Source: Mucilaginibacter endophyticus (lineage in GTDB: Bacteria > Bacteroidota > Bacteroidia > Sphingobacteriales > Sphingobacteriaceae). Taken from it: a stretch of DNA of 64,000 nucleotides. The stretch covers positions 255,949 through 319,948 of the forward strand of contig NZ_QPCG01000001.1 of NCBI RefSeq assembly GCF_003351025.1, in the 5' to 3' direction. Below, one piece after another: positions 56,814 through 64,000 of the stretch. The notes under the pieces are model-generated. The model worked only from the letters and a program-made list of their open reading frames with translations. It had not been told where the DNA came from and did no database searches. Position numbers and translations under genes: made by a program. Positions within the stretch are counted from its first letter, which is position 1. The number at the start of each line of letters is the position of its first letter.

Positions 56814-58748
56814 ATGTCGAAAAGTATCTTTCGTAAAAAGTCAGTAGCGAAAATTTTAAATGATGTTGAGTGCGGTTTTAGTGATAGTGAGCATCCCGGT
56901 ACAACATCATCCCAACTCAAAAAAGAACTTAATGTAAAAGACCTGACCCTCATGGGCATAGCGGCCGTTGTAGGGGCGGGGATATTTTCGACAATTGGGG
57001 AAGCTTCATTTCATGGTGGCCCCGCGGTTTCCATCTTATTTATTTTAACAGCCGTTACCTGCGGTTTTTCGGCTTTGTGTTATGCCGAATTTGCCTCGCG
57101 CATCCCGGTTGCGGGTAGTGCCTATACTTATGCTTATGCATCGTTCGGCGAGCTGATTGCCTGGATCATAGGCTGGGACTTATTAATGGAATACGCCATC
57201 GGAAACATTGCCGTAGCTATTTCCTGGAGCGAGTATTTTGTAAACCTGCTTGAAGGTTTTCATATCCACATGCCTAAGTTTTTAACTATGGACTATGTTT
57301 CGGCCTTACGTGGCCATGAGCAGGTTCTTGCCGCGGGCAAAAATCTGGCTGATATCAGTGATAAGGTAAAGTCAGAAGCGCTGGCCTGGGATCAGGCGCC
57401 GGGCTTTGGCAACTTTAAACTCATAGCTAATTTACCCGCCCTGTTAATTGTAATCATCATTACTTACCTGGTTTACGTAGGTATCCGCGAAACAAAAAAG
57501 GCTACCAATGCTATGGTGGTGCTCAAAATAGTGATCGTTATAGCGGTGATAGTGGTAGGCTTTTTTTACGTTACACCTGCCAACTGGCACCCTTTTATGC
57601 CTAACGGTTTCAGCGGTGTTATGAAAGGTGTATCGGGTGTATTCTTTGCCTATATCGGTTTCGACGCGATATCAACTACCGCCGAAGAATGCGAAAAGCC
57701 TCAGCGTGATCTGCCCCGCGGTATGATCTATTCACTCGTGATTTGTACGGTGTTGTACATTCTGATAGCATTGGTACTTACCGGTATGGTAAGCTATAAA
57801 GATCTGCAGGTTGGCGACCCATTGGCTTTTGTTTTCGCGAAGGTTGGTTTAAATAAAATAAGCTACGTGATCTCAATCAGTGCGGTTATTGCAACGGCCA
57901 GTGTATTGCTGATATTTCAGTTAGGACAGCCGCGTATCTGGATGAGCATGAGCCGTGATGGTTTACTGCCTAAAGCGTTTTCACGTATCCATCCAAAATA
58001 CCAAACACCTGCTTTTGCTACTGTGGTAACCGGCTTTGTGGTTGCTATACCGGCGCTGTTTATGAACCTTACCGAGGTTACAGATCTAACCAGCATAGGT
58101 ACCCTTTTTGCCTTTGTATTGGTTTGCGGCGGTGTGTTGCTGCTTCCCCGTCAGGAAGCAGAGAAAGGTAAATTTCACTTACCATATGTAAATGGCAAAT
58201 TCATTGTGCCAATTCTTACGCTTATCATTTTGGGTTCGGTGGCTTATTTTAAGCCAGCTGCCCAGGTTGAAATGATGCAGTTTAAAAAGCTTAAGGACAG
58301 GAGCGACATTATTGACAATATGGATAACAATGACAAGCTAAGCCTGCTTAAAACTACTAATCAGCTTTATAATACCAACGTTGTTGCCCAGCCAGATTCC
58401 GCCAAAAAATATTTTAAAGATATAGAAGAAGATAAATTCAATACTGCGTTAAGGCAAACCAGTGATATCAGCGACGCCAAAAAGTACTATCTTGGTTTTG
58501 ATGGTTTCCTTTACAATTTCCCTAACTATCTTTTCTTTATCCTGATCATCATCATCGCGGTTTATAGCTTTATCAAAAACTTCTCCCTGATCCCGGTTTT
58601 GGGGCTGATGAGTTGTTTTTATCTCATGACCGAACTCGGTTATACCAACTGGCTAAGGTTTTTAATTTGGCTGGTAATTGGATTGGTTGTTTACGGTACC
58701 TACAGCTATAAAAACAGCGCCTTGGGTAAAGAATCTGTAACCGCGTAA
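56814..58748 (+). CDS. APC-superfamily amino-acid permease with large extramembrane insert
   Basis: Cationic-amino-acid-transporter-like permease. TM1 carries the unwound GIAAVVGAGIFSTIG motif (48-62), and helices such as WIIGWDLLMEYAIGNIAVAISW and FAYIGFDAISTTAEE are typical of the CAT family. About 14 helices are predicted. A hydrophilic insert of about 85 residues (481-565) before the last helices is not a usual family part. The C-terminus ends KNSALGKESVTA. The next gene starts 7 nt later. Confidence 0.9.
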   Translation: MSKSIFRKKSVAKILNDVECGFSDSEHPGTTSSQLKKELNVKDLTLMGIAAVVGAGIFSTIGEASFHGGPAVSILFILTAVTCGFSALCYAEFASRIPVAGSAYTYAYASFGELIAWIIGWDLLMEYAIGNIAVAISWSEYFVNLLEGFHIHMPKFLTMDYVSALRGHEQVLAAGKNLADISDKVKSEALAWDQAPGFGNFKLIANLPALLIVIIITYLVYVGIRETKKATNAMVVLKIVIVIAVIVVGFFYVTPANWHPFMPNGFSGVMKGVSGVFFAYIGFDAISTTAEECEKPQRDLPRGMIYSLVICTVLYILIALVLTGMVSYKDLQVGDPLAFVFAKVGLNKISYVISISAVIATASVLLIFQLGQPRIWMSMSRDGLLPKAFSRIHPKYQTPAFATVVTGFVVAIPALFMNLTEVTDLTSIGTLFAFVLVCGGVLLLPRQEAEKGKFHLPYVNGKFIVPILTLIILGSVAYFKPAAQVEMMQFKKLKDRSDIIDNMDNNDKLSLLKTTNQLYNTNVVAQPDSAKKYFKDIEEDKFNTALRQTSDISDAKKYYLGFDGFLYNFPNYLFFILIIIIAVYSFIKNFSLIPVLGLMSCFYLMTELGYTNWLRFLIWLVIGLVVYGTYSYKNSALGKESVTA

Positions 58749-58755
58749 ATATATC

Positions 58756-59169
58756 ATGTGGACCTGCCCCTTATGCGAACGTGAATTTACAGCCACTAAC
58801 CAGGTACACTCATGTCGCGACAGGGAATTATCAGAAGCGCTAAACGGTAAATCGCCGCATACCGTAGCTTTGTTTGATCATTTGGTTGATGAATATCTGC
58901 AGATAGGCCCCGTCAAAGTTTACCCCACCAAAAGCATGATAGCTTTGGGGGCGAGGGTAAACTTTGCTTATATCTCCCAATTAGGCAAAAACTTTATTGA
59001 TGTGGTATTTCCCTTTAAACAGGCTTATGACGATAACCTGTGCTTCAGCAAGATAAAGCAGGTACCGGGCACCAATCAGTATAACCACTACTTCAGGATG
59101 TATTTTAAGGAAGATATTAATAACGAAGTACGGAAGTACATGCGAATGGCCTGGGAAATGGGCGCGTAG
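58756..59169 (+). CDS. DUF5655-domain protein with N-terminal zinc motif
   Basis: A 137-residue cytoplasmic protein. The N-terminus CPLCEREFTATNQVHSC has Cys4, Cys7, His18 and Cys20 in a zinc-finger spacing. The rest matches the DUF5655 pattern (HTVALFDHLVDEY, PTKSMIALGARVNFAYI, HYFRMYFKEDI). Function of this family is unknown. It is 7 nt after the permease gene and may be translated from the same transcript. Confidence 0.8.
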   Translation: MWTCPLCEREFTATNQVHSCRDRELSEALNGKSPHTVALFDHLVDEYLQIGPVKVYPTKSMIALGARVNFAYISQLGKNFIDVVFPFKQAYDDNLCFSKIKQVPGTNQYNHYFRMYFKEDINNEVRKYMRMAWEMGA

Positions 59170-59200
59170 AAAAGCGACACTACCGCAGATGAAATTTTAT

Positions 59201-59282
59201 GTCATTGCGAGCGAAGCGTGGCAATCGCACGGAAGCATAGCCGCCCTGTATAGCATGCGGTTGCTTCGTTACTCGCAATAAC
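59201..59282. repeat. GTCATTGCGAG-type inverted repeat element
   Basis: GTCATTGCGAG (59201-59211) pairs with CTCGCAATAAC (59272-59282) at 10 of 11 positions, and an inner CGAAGC/GCTTCG pair follows. The outer word is similar to the TGTCATTTCGA ends of the element at 47888. Confidence 0.7.
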
Positions 59283-59301
59283 AAGTTAATTAATACCAAA
59301 C

Positions 59302-59329
59302 AAAAAAACCTCCCGTTTCCGGAAGGCTT
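59302..59329 (-). terminator. Terminator of kup
   Basis: AACCTCCCG (59307-59315) pairs with CGGAAGGCTT (59320-59329) with one mismatch, and the minus strand continues in seven T. Confidence 0.75.
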
Positions 59330-59348
59330 TCAATATTAAAAAGGCTGT

Positions 59349-61298
59349 TTAATTAACCCTGTGTATTTCAATTGCTTCAGGTATAGCAAGTACCAGGGGC
59401 ACTTTTTCAACCGTTACAAAGCTCAGGTCGAGGCCGAAACCACGCTCCTCAGATAAACTTACTTTCTTAAGCTGCTTGTAGTAATCCATAATAAAGCGTT
59501 CAACAAACGACAGGTTATGCGAACGTGAGAAGATCTTCTCGATCACCACAAAACGGAAGTCGCCTACTATTTTGTGCTTGTTCAGCGATTTGTAGGTGCT
59601 GGTAATATCAACCTCGCCTTTTTTAACCAAGTCTTCCACTACTTTTCTGAATAGCAGGTTTATTTGCTGCTCAACACGGAAACCGAGCTTAAAGTCAATA
59701 CGGATCAATTTATTTGGTACCAGGTGGTCAACTTCGTATTCGCGTTTGTAAGGCTCGTCCACAACGTCAACGTGTACCAGCCAGTAAACATCGGCACGTT
59801 TAGGTTGCTTTTGCAGTATTGAGTAAACAATTTTTGATTCAATTTCCGAATTGAAATTGGCGCTGGTTAAGTACACCAGTTGCGAGGCATATTTAGGCAC
59901 GCTTTCGTCAAGGCTCAGCTCTGTTATAATATCGAAATAATCCTCAATCTCAACAAACTTAACATAGCGGTTCCTGATTTTACGGGCAGTATGCCATGTC
60001 CACATTACAGTGAACAGAACGAAGCCTATTGACAAGGTAAACCAACCACCATCTAAAAACTTATGCAGGTTACCGGTAAGGAAAGTACCTTCAATAAGCA
60101 GGTAAACCGCTAAAAAGGTATTGATGATATAATTAGGAACCTTTTTACGTTTCAGGAATTTAGATACCAGTATGGTGGTCATGAGCATGGCTACGGTAAT
60201 ACTTAAACCGTAAGCAGCCTCCATTTTGTCCGAATGTTTGAAGATGAGTACTACACCTAAACAACCGGCCCAAAGTAACCAATTAACGCTTGGTACATAC
60301 AGTTGCCCTTTTTGTTCGGAGGGGTAATTGATCCTCACTTTTGGCCAAAGGTTAAGCCTTACGGCCTCGGCAATAAGTGTAAATGAACCCGATATAAGCG
60401 CCTGGCTGGCAATAATTGCAGCCACGGTAGCGATACCAATACCATAGATCAGGAACCATGACGGCATGATCTGGTAAAATGGATTGTTAGAGTTCAAATC
60501 CATCGTGTGGCCGTTGCGCTGTAATAGCCATACCGCCTGCCCCAGGTAGTTTAAGATCAAACATATTTTAACATACACCCAGCTTACACGGATGTTTGCT
60601 TTACCGCAGTGACCAAGGTCGGAGTATAGGGCCTCTGCACCTGTAGTACACAGGAACACGGCACCCAGTATAATAAACGCGCCATCACTTGAGCTTGAAG
60701 TAAGCAATTTAAATGCATAGTACGGGTTCAGAGAACGGATAACCCATGGATCGTGCACGATATAAGTAAGTCCCAAAACTCCCATCATAGTAAACCAAAG
60801 GAACATAATAGGCCCAAATGCTTTACCCACCAGTGATGTACCAAACTGTTGAATGATGAAGAGTACTGTAATAATGGCCATTACCACATATACAGTTGGT
60901 AAATTGGGGTAATAAGTTTGCAAACCTTCAATAGCCGATGATATGGTAATTGGCGGGGTAATGATACCATCGGCAAGCAAGGCACAACCGCCCACTACCG
61001 CGGGAACAATAAGCCATTTTGCTTTACGACGTACCAATGAGAACAGCGAAAAAATGCCACCCTCACCTTTGTTGTCGGCCCTTAGCGTGATTACCACATA
61101 TTTTAAAGTGGTTTGCAGGGTTAATGTCCAGAAAATAAGCGAAACACCTCCAAGAATTAACGTTTCTGAAATTTGACGTTGGCCAACTATGGCCTTAAAT
61201 ACGTATAATGGGGAGGTACCAATATCACCGTAAATTATTCCTAAACTGATCAGGAAGCCAGCGGCCGACAGTTTATGCAGATCTTTATGATTTGACAC
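59349..61298 (-). CDS. kup: KUP/HAK/KT-family potassium uptake transporter
   Basis: Proton-coupled potassium importer. SLGIIYGDIGTSPLYV near the N-terminus is the family signature, and 12 transmembrane helices span about residues 12-450. NKGEGGIFSL, the GLQT region and the ALISGSFTL helix are conserved. The C-terminal ~190 residues form a cytoplasmic domain with charged sequence, the usual Kup layout. Length (649 aa) is normal. It has its own terminator. Confidence 0.95.
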   Translation of the reverse strand: MSNHKDLHKLSAAGFLISLGIIYGDIGTSPLYVFKAIVGQRQISETLILGGVSLIFWTLTLQTTLKYVVITLRADNKGEGGIFSLFSLVRRKAKWLIVPAVVGGCALLADGIITPPITISSAIEGLQTYYPNLPTVYVVMAIITVLFIIQQFGTSLVGKAFGPIMFLWFTMMGVLGLTYIVHDPWVIRSLNPYYAFKLLTSSSSDGAFIILGAVFLCTTGAEALYSDLGHCGKANIRVSWVYVKICLILNYLGQAVWLLQRNGHTMDLNSNNPFYQIMPSWFLIYGIGIATVAAIIASQALISGSFTLIAEAVRLNLWPKVRINYPSEQKGQLYVPSVNWLLWAGCLGVVLIFKHSDKMEAAYGLSITVAMLMTTILVSKFLKRKKVPNYIINTFLAVYLLIEGTFLTGNLHKFLDGGWFTLSIGFVLFTVMWTWHTARKIRNRYVKFVEIEDYFDIITELSLDESVPKYASQLVYLTSANFNSEIESKIVYSILQKQPKRADVYWLVHVDVVDEPYKREYEVDHLVPNKLIRIDFKLGFRVEQQINLLFRKVVEDLVKKGEVDITSTYKSLNKHKIVGDFRFVVIEKIFSRSHNLSFVERFIMDYYKQLKKVSLSEERGFGLDLSFVTVEKVPLVLAIPEAIEIHRVN

Positions 61299-61317
61299 TT
61301 TTATGATTTAGAGATGG

Positions 61318-61325
61318 CAAAAATA
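61318..61325 (-). promoter_or_regulatory. Candidate -7 box before kup
   Basis: Minus-strand TATTTTTG matches TAnnTTTG but lies only 20 nt before the ATG, leaving a very short leader. Confidence 0.35.
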
Positions 61326-61470
61326 TTAATTTTTTTGGTTAAACCATTATACTGATTAAACGTATAAGGAAATAATGTGTCTACAATACAATAAGGTTAC
61401 ACATTTTGTTAAAATTTGTTAAAAAGTTTTACAAAAACATTAATATTTAATGGGATGAGGGCATTATTTA

Positions 61471-61478
61471 TACTTTTG
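61471..61478 (+). promoter_or_regulatory. Candidate -7 box before the small T9SS protein
   Basis: TACTTTTG matches TAnnTTTG exactly, 17 nt before the ATG. No -33 element was found. Confidence 0.45.
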
Positions 61479-61495
61479 TAGAATCATACTAAATA

Positions 61496-62011
61496 ATGAG
61501 GCGGAATTTTACATATTCTTATGTTTACACGTATACGTGGATCGTGATGATTGCGATGGCAATTTTCATGAACTTCGCCTTTGTAGTTGATGGGCATACG
61601 CTAAAGTCTGATACCGTGTATCTTAGGGGTAAAACCAAGGGCGCCAAGACATCTTATTTAAAAAATGGCCTGCATCTTTCGCTTCCTCCGTTAAAACCTG
61701 CTGTTACTTCAAATGTTAAATTGAATGTATCAAGGCCAGATGACAAGCTGTTAAGTGATGTGCAGTTGTACCCAAATCCGGTTACCGATCAAATTAATCT
61801 TAAATACTCTATATCGCGCAATACCAACGTTACCATTAAAATAATGGATGTGTTGGGTAACGATATTTCCACCCTGTTTTCGCAAAGGGTTGAATCTGGC
61901 GATCATAATCTGAATTACCCTATCAGCAATAAGCTGGTGCGCGGTTTTTATTTTGTACGCGTAGTAGCCGGCACCGAATCTGTTATCAAAAGGATTTCGG
62001 TTATTAATTAA
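61496..62011 (+). CDS. Small protein consisting mostly of a T9SS type A sorting domain
   Basis: A hydrophobic helix (16-32) serves as signal or anchor. Only about 55 residues separate it from the sorting domain, which starts at YPNPVTDQINLKYSI (from residue 92) and ends VIKRISVIN. The domain shows the type A layout: YPNP, the MDVLGNDI word and GFYFVRVV. With so little else, the cargo may be a short linker, or the protein may act through the domain itself. It is divergent from kup. Confidence 0.85.
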   Translation: MRRNFTYSYVYTYTWIVMIAMAIFMNFAFVVDGHTLKSDTVYLRGKTKGAKTSYLKNGLHLSLPPLKPAVTSNVKLNVSRPDDKLLSDVQLYPNPVTDQINLKYSISRNTNVTIKIMDVLGNDISTLFSQRVESGDHNLNYPISNKLVRGFYFVRVVAGTESVIKRISVIN

Positions 62012-62104
62012 ACACCCTTCATTTGTTAAGCTAATCAAAAAATAGCTGTTCGAAGTATTTGACTTCGAATTAAATATACGTGTAGTTTGCAACTAATAAA
62101 ATTA

Positions 62105-62154
62105 CTGTAGTCTGAAGACTACAGGCATAGTGGATCGAAGTCAGAGACTTCGAT
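62105..62154. repeat. Paired-hairpin REP-like element, copy 2
   Basis: Hairpin 1 (CTGTAGTC, 62105-62112, with 62117-62124), spacer GCATAGTGG (62125-62133) and hairpin 2 (ATCGAAGTC, 62134-62142, with 62146-62154). The layout and spacer equal copy 1 at 21690 although the stems differ in sequence. Confidence 0.8.
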
Positions 62155-62352
62155 CTATGTTTGTGATATGATTAACGATATGGGTTATTCACCTTTCAGG
62201 CTGCCCCAGCGGGGCAAAAGGTTTGTAGCAATTGGATGGTTGGGTATTATCGCGTGCCATAGGTACGCAACTTTGCAACGTAAGTTTTACTTGAGGCAGG
62301 TCAAATAATTAATACAACATTACAAACGTTCTCCCAAACCCATCAAATTTTT

Positions 62353-62360
62353 TAGCTTTG
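62353..62360 (+). promoter_or_regulatory. Candidate -7 box before the FAH-family gene
   Basis: TAGCTTTG matches TAnnTTTG exactly, 19 nt before the ATG. No clear -33 element. Confidence 0.45.
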
Positions 62361-62379
62361 GCGATTATAGCGTTCATTT

Positions 62380-62991
62380 ATGAAAATTATTGCCATTGGC
62401 CGCAACTACGCCGAACACGCCAAAGAACTCAATAACCCGGTACCTACCACTCCGGTTATCTTCATGAAGCCCGACACAGCTTTGCTGAAAGAAAACAAGC
62501 CTTTTTATCATCCTGATTTTTCGGAAGATGTTCATCACGAAATAGAACTGGTTTTAAAGATCAGCAAGGAAGGCAAGCATATCAGCGAAAAATTTGCCGC
62601 TAACTATTACGAGGAAATTGGTTTGGGGATTGACTTCACCGCGCGCGATGTTCAGGCCCGTCATAAAGAAAAAGGATTGCCCTGGGAGTTAGCCAAAGCT
62701 TTTGATGGTTCGGCGCCTATCAGCAATTTTGTGCCTAAAAGCAAGTTTGAGTCGGTTTATGATATCAACTTTAAACTGGATATCAACGGCGAAACACGTC
62801 AGCAGGGCAATACCCGCGATCTGCTTTTCTCGTTCGAGAGCATCATCGCATTTGTTTCAAAATACATCACCCTTAAAAAGGGCGACTTAATATTTACAGG
62901 CACCCCACCAGGTGTATCAAAAGTAAAAATCGGCGACAGGCTTGAGGGATATCTTGAGGATGAGAAAATGCTTGATTTTTACGTTAAATAA
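62380..62991 (+). CDS. Fumarylacetoacetate hydrolase (FAH) family protein
   Basis: Metal-dependent enzyme of the FAH superfamily, members of which act as hydrolases, decarboxylases or tautomerases on acylpyruvates. IGRNYAEHAKEL at the N-terminus, the metal ligands in VHHEIELVLKI (two Glu) and GIDFTARD (Asp), KAFDGSAPIS and TGTPPGV are present. At 203 residues it is the short single-domain form. The exact substrate is not evident. It ends 2 nt before the M23 peptidase gene. Confidence 0.92.
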   Translation: MKIIAIGRNYAEHAKELNNPVPTTPVIFMKPDTALLKENKPFYHPDFSEDVHHEIELVLKISKEGKHISEKFAANYYEEIGLGIDFTARDVQARHKEKGLPWELAKAFDGSAPISNFVPKSKFESVYDINFKLDINGETRQQGNTRDLLFSFESIIAFVSKYITLKKGDLIFTGTPPGVSKVKIGDRLEGYLEDEKMLDFYVK

Positions 62992-62993
62992 GC

Positions 62994-64000
62994 ATGATCA
63001 AAAAATTATTGGTTACAGGTGCAATGTGTTTGGCGCTTTATTCAAACACATTTGCACAGAATGATATTATACAAAGCAGGCAGTACCCGCAAAACTATTT
63101 CAGGTATCCGCTTGATCTTACACCTCCCACCACTGCCGGCTCATTTGGTGAGCTAAGGCCTTCGCATTTTCACTCCGGGTTGGATTTTAAAACCAATCAG
63201 CGTACCGGCTATCCAGTACATGCCGCTGCCGAAGGATATATATCACGAGTACGTGTGCAGTTTGGTGGTTTTGGACGGGCCATCTACATTACCCATCCTA
63301 ATGGGTACACCACCGTTTACGGCCATTTGGAAAGTTTTAGCCCGGCGGTTATTGATCTGGTTAAAAAATACCAGTACGATCATCAAACCTATGAGGCCGA
63401 TTTTAACCTGACGCCAACGCAGGTGCCGGTTAAAAAGGATGAGGTTGTGGCTATTTCTGGTAATGCAGGCGCATCGGCCGGTCCTCATGTGCACTTCGAA
63501 ATTCGCGACAGTAAAACCGAGGAAACCATTAACGCGCAGTTGTTCGGGCTAACCATTCCGGATAAAGTACCGCCTACAATCACGGCTATCGGCATCTATC
63601 ACCTTAACGGGAAACCTTTCAGCGAAAAAACTCCTAAGGAGTTTTTAGGAGTGACCGGTGCAGGCGGTAATTACCATCTTATTAAGCCGCAAACGCTGGA
63701 GCTAAGCGGCAATATCGGGTTTGGTATTAATACCACCGATATGAACAGCACATCGTTTAATCATAACGGTGTTTATTCCATCGAACTAAAACTGGACGGT
63801 AAAACGGTATACACCTTTGCTGTCGAGCGTTTCGCGTTTGATCAAACCCATGCCATCAACGCTTATATCGATTACCCAGCCTTCGAATCATCGCGAAGGT
63901 GGATGCAGAAATGTTTCATTCTGCCCGGAAGCCGCATTTCGCTGTATCCGCAATCGGTAAACAATGGCATTATTACATTTGATGACAATGCTATGCACGA
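62994..64000 (+). CDS. M23-family metallopeptidase, truncated by window end
   Basis: Secreted LytM-type peptidase that acts on peptidoglycan peptide bridges. A signal peptide ends near FAQ (1-21). The zinc ligands are His60 and Asp64 (HFHSGLDF) and His167 (GPHVHFE), with His165 as catalytic partner and the YGHL word at about 109-112. The reading frame stays open to base 64000, so the C-terminus lies beyond the window. It starts 2 nt after the FAH-family stop, suggesting an operon. Confidence 0.92.
   Translation, partial: MIKKLLVTGAMCLALYSNTFAQNDIIQSRQYPQNYFRYPLDLTPPTTAGSFGELRPSHFHSGLDFKTNQRTGYPVHAAAEGYISRVRVQFGGFGRAIYITHPNGYTTVYGHLESFSPAVIDLVKKYQYDHQTYEADFNLTPTQVPVKKDEVVAISGNAGASAGPHVHFEIRDSKTEETINAQLFGLTIPDKVPPTITAIGIYHLNGKPFSEKTPKEFLGVTGAGGNYHLIKPQTLELSGNIGFGINTTDMNSTSFNHNGVYSIELKLDGKTVYTFAVERFAFDQTHAINAYIDYPAFESSRRWMQKCFILPGSRISLYPQSVNNGIITFDDNAMH

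Larger units (their letters stand above)
62012..62379. other. Intergenic region with REP-like element and FAH gene promoter
   Basis: These 368 nt hold paired-hairpin copy 2 (62105-62154), a CGAAGT-rich repeat word near 62048-62068 and the candidate box at 62353. No gene is seen. Confidence 0.5.

Overview
The window looks like chromosomal DNA of a Bacteroidota bacterium of the family Sphingobacteriaceae, most plausibly a Mucilaginibacter or close relative (inference, no search was run). The grounds are type IX secretion (T9SS) C-terminal sorting domains on two proteins, a TamA-like lipoprotein paired with a very large TamB, Bacteroidota-type promoter boxes (TAnnTTTG) before several genes, few Shine-Dalgarno sequences, and families of short inverted repeats between genes.

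Bases 1-17300 are an exopolysaccharide (EPS) or surface-glycan locus that begins before the window. It opens with an AT-rich block: a truncated GT2, a hexapeptide acetyltransferase, two GT4 enzymes, a UDP-glucuronate 4-epimerase and a fused Alg13/Alg14-type glycosyltransferase, closed by a strong terminator. A secreted GH10 glycanase lies on the other strand. Next come nucleotide-sugar genes: gmd and fcl (GDP-fucose), an animal-type ugd (UDP-glucuronate), a UDP-glucuronate decarboxylase (UDP-xylose), and rfbC, rfbD and rfbA (dTDP-rhamnose, without rfbB). cysDN (sulfate activation) is inserted before rfbA, and manC (GDP-mannose) follows at 18.3-19.3 kb. Together they predict a glycan containing uronic acid, xylose, fucose and rhamnose.

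Bases 17300-24440 are a co-directional minus-strand run of housekeeping genes: dapD, a GT4, tsaC, cca, a pRiA4b-ORF3-like acidic protein, manC and miaA. A gene-poor stretch (24.4-25.6 kb) with an orphan operator-like palindrome follows. Then come small genes, an S4 RNA-binding protein, guaD, an OmpH-like lipoprotein, a beta-barrel/lipoprotein pair and gyrB.

Bases 31.8-43.8 kb on the minus strand hold three proteases of different catalytic class (S8 serine with T9SS tail, M57 metallo, retropepsin-like aspartic), then tamL and tamB. dnaE, an orphan antitoxin-like gene, a divergent HxlR regulator/SDR pair, trxA, a DUF58 protein and a two-component system divergent from a GH130 enzyme follow. The end holds a small membrane protein, a PAP2 phosphatase, an APC permease, a DUF5655 protein, kup, a minimal T9SS protein, an FAH-family protein and an M23 peptidase cut by the window end.

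No rRNA, tRNA, CRISPR array, prophage or insertion sequence was recognised. The most unusual items are the Alg13-Alg14 fusion, the GH10/UDP-xylose pairing inside the EPS locus, and at least three families of intergenic inverted repeats. One of these families is a double hairpin with a conserved 9-nt spacer, present twice 40 kb apart with different but self-complementary arms.
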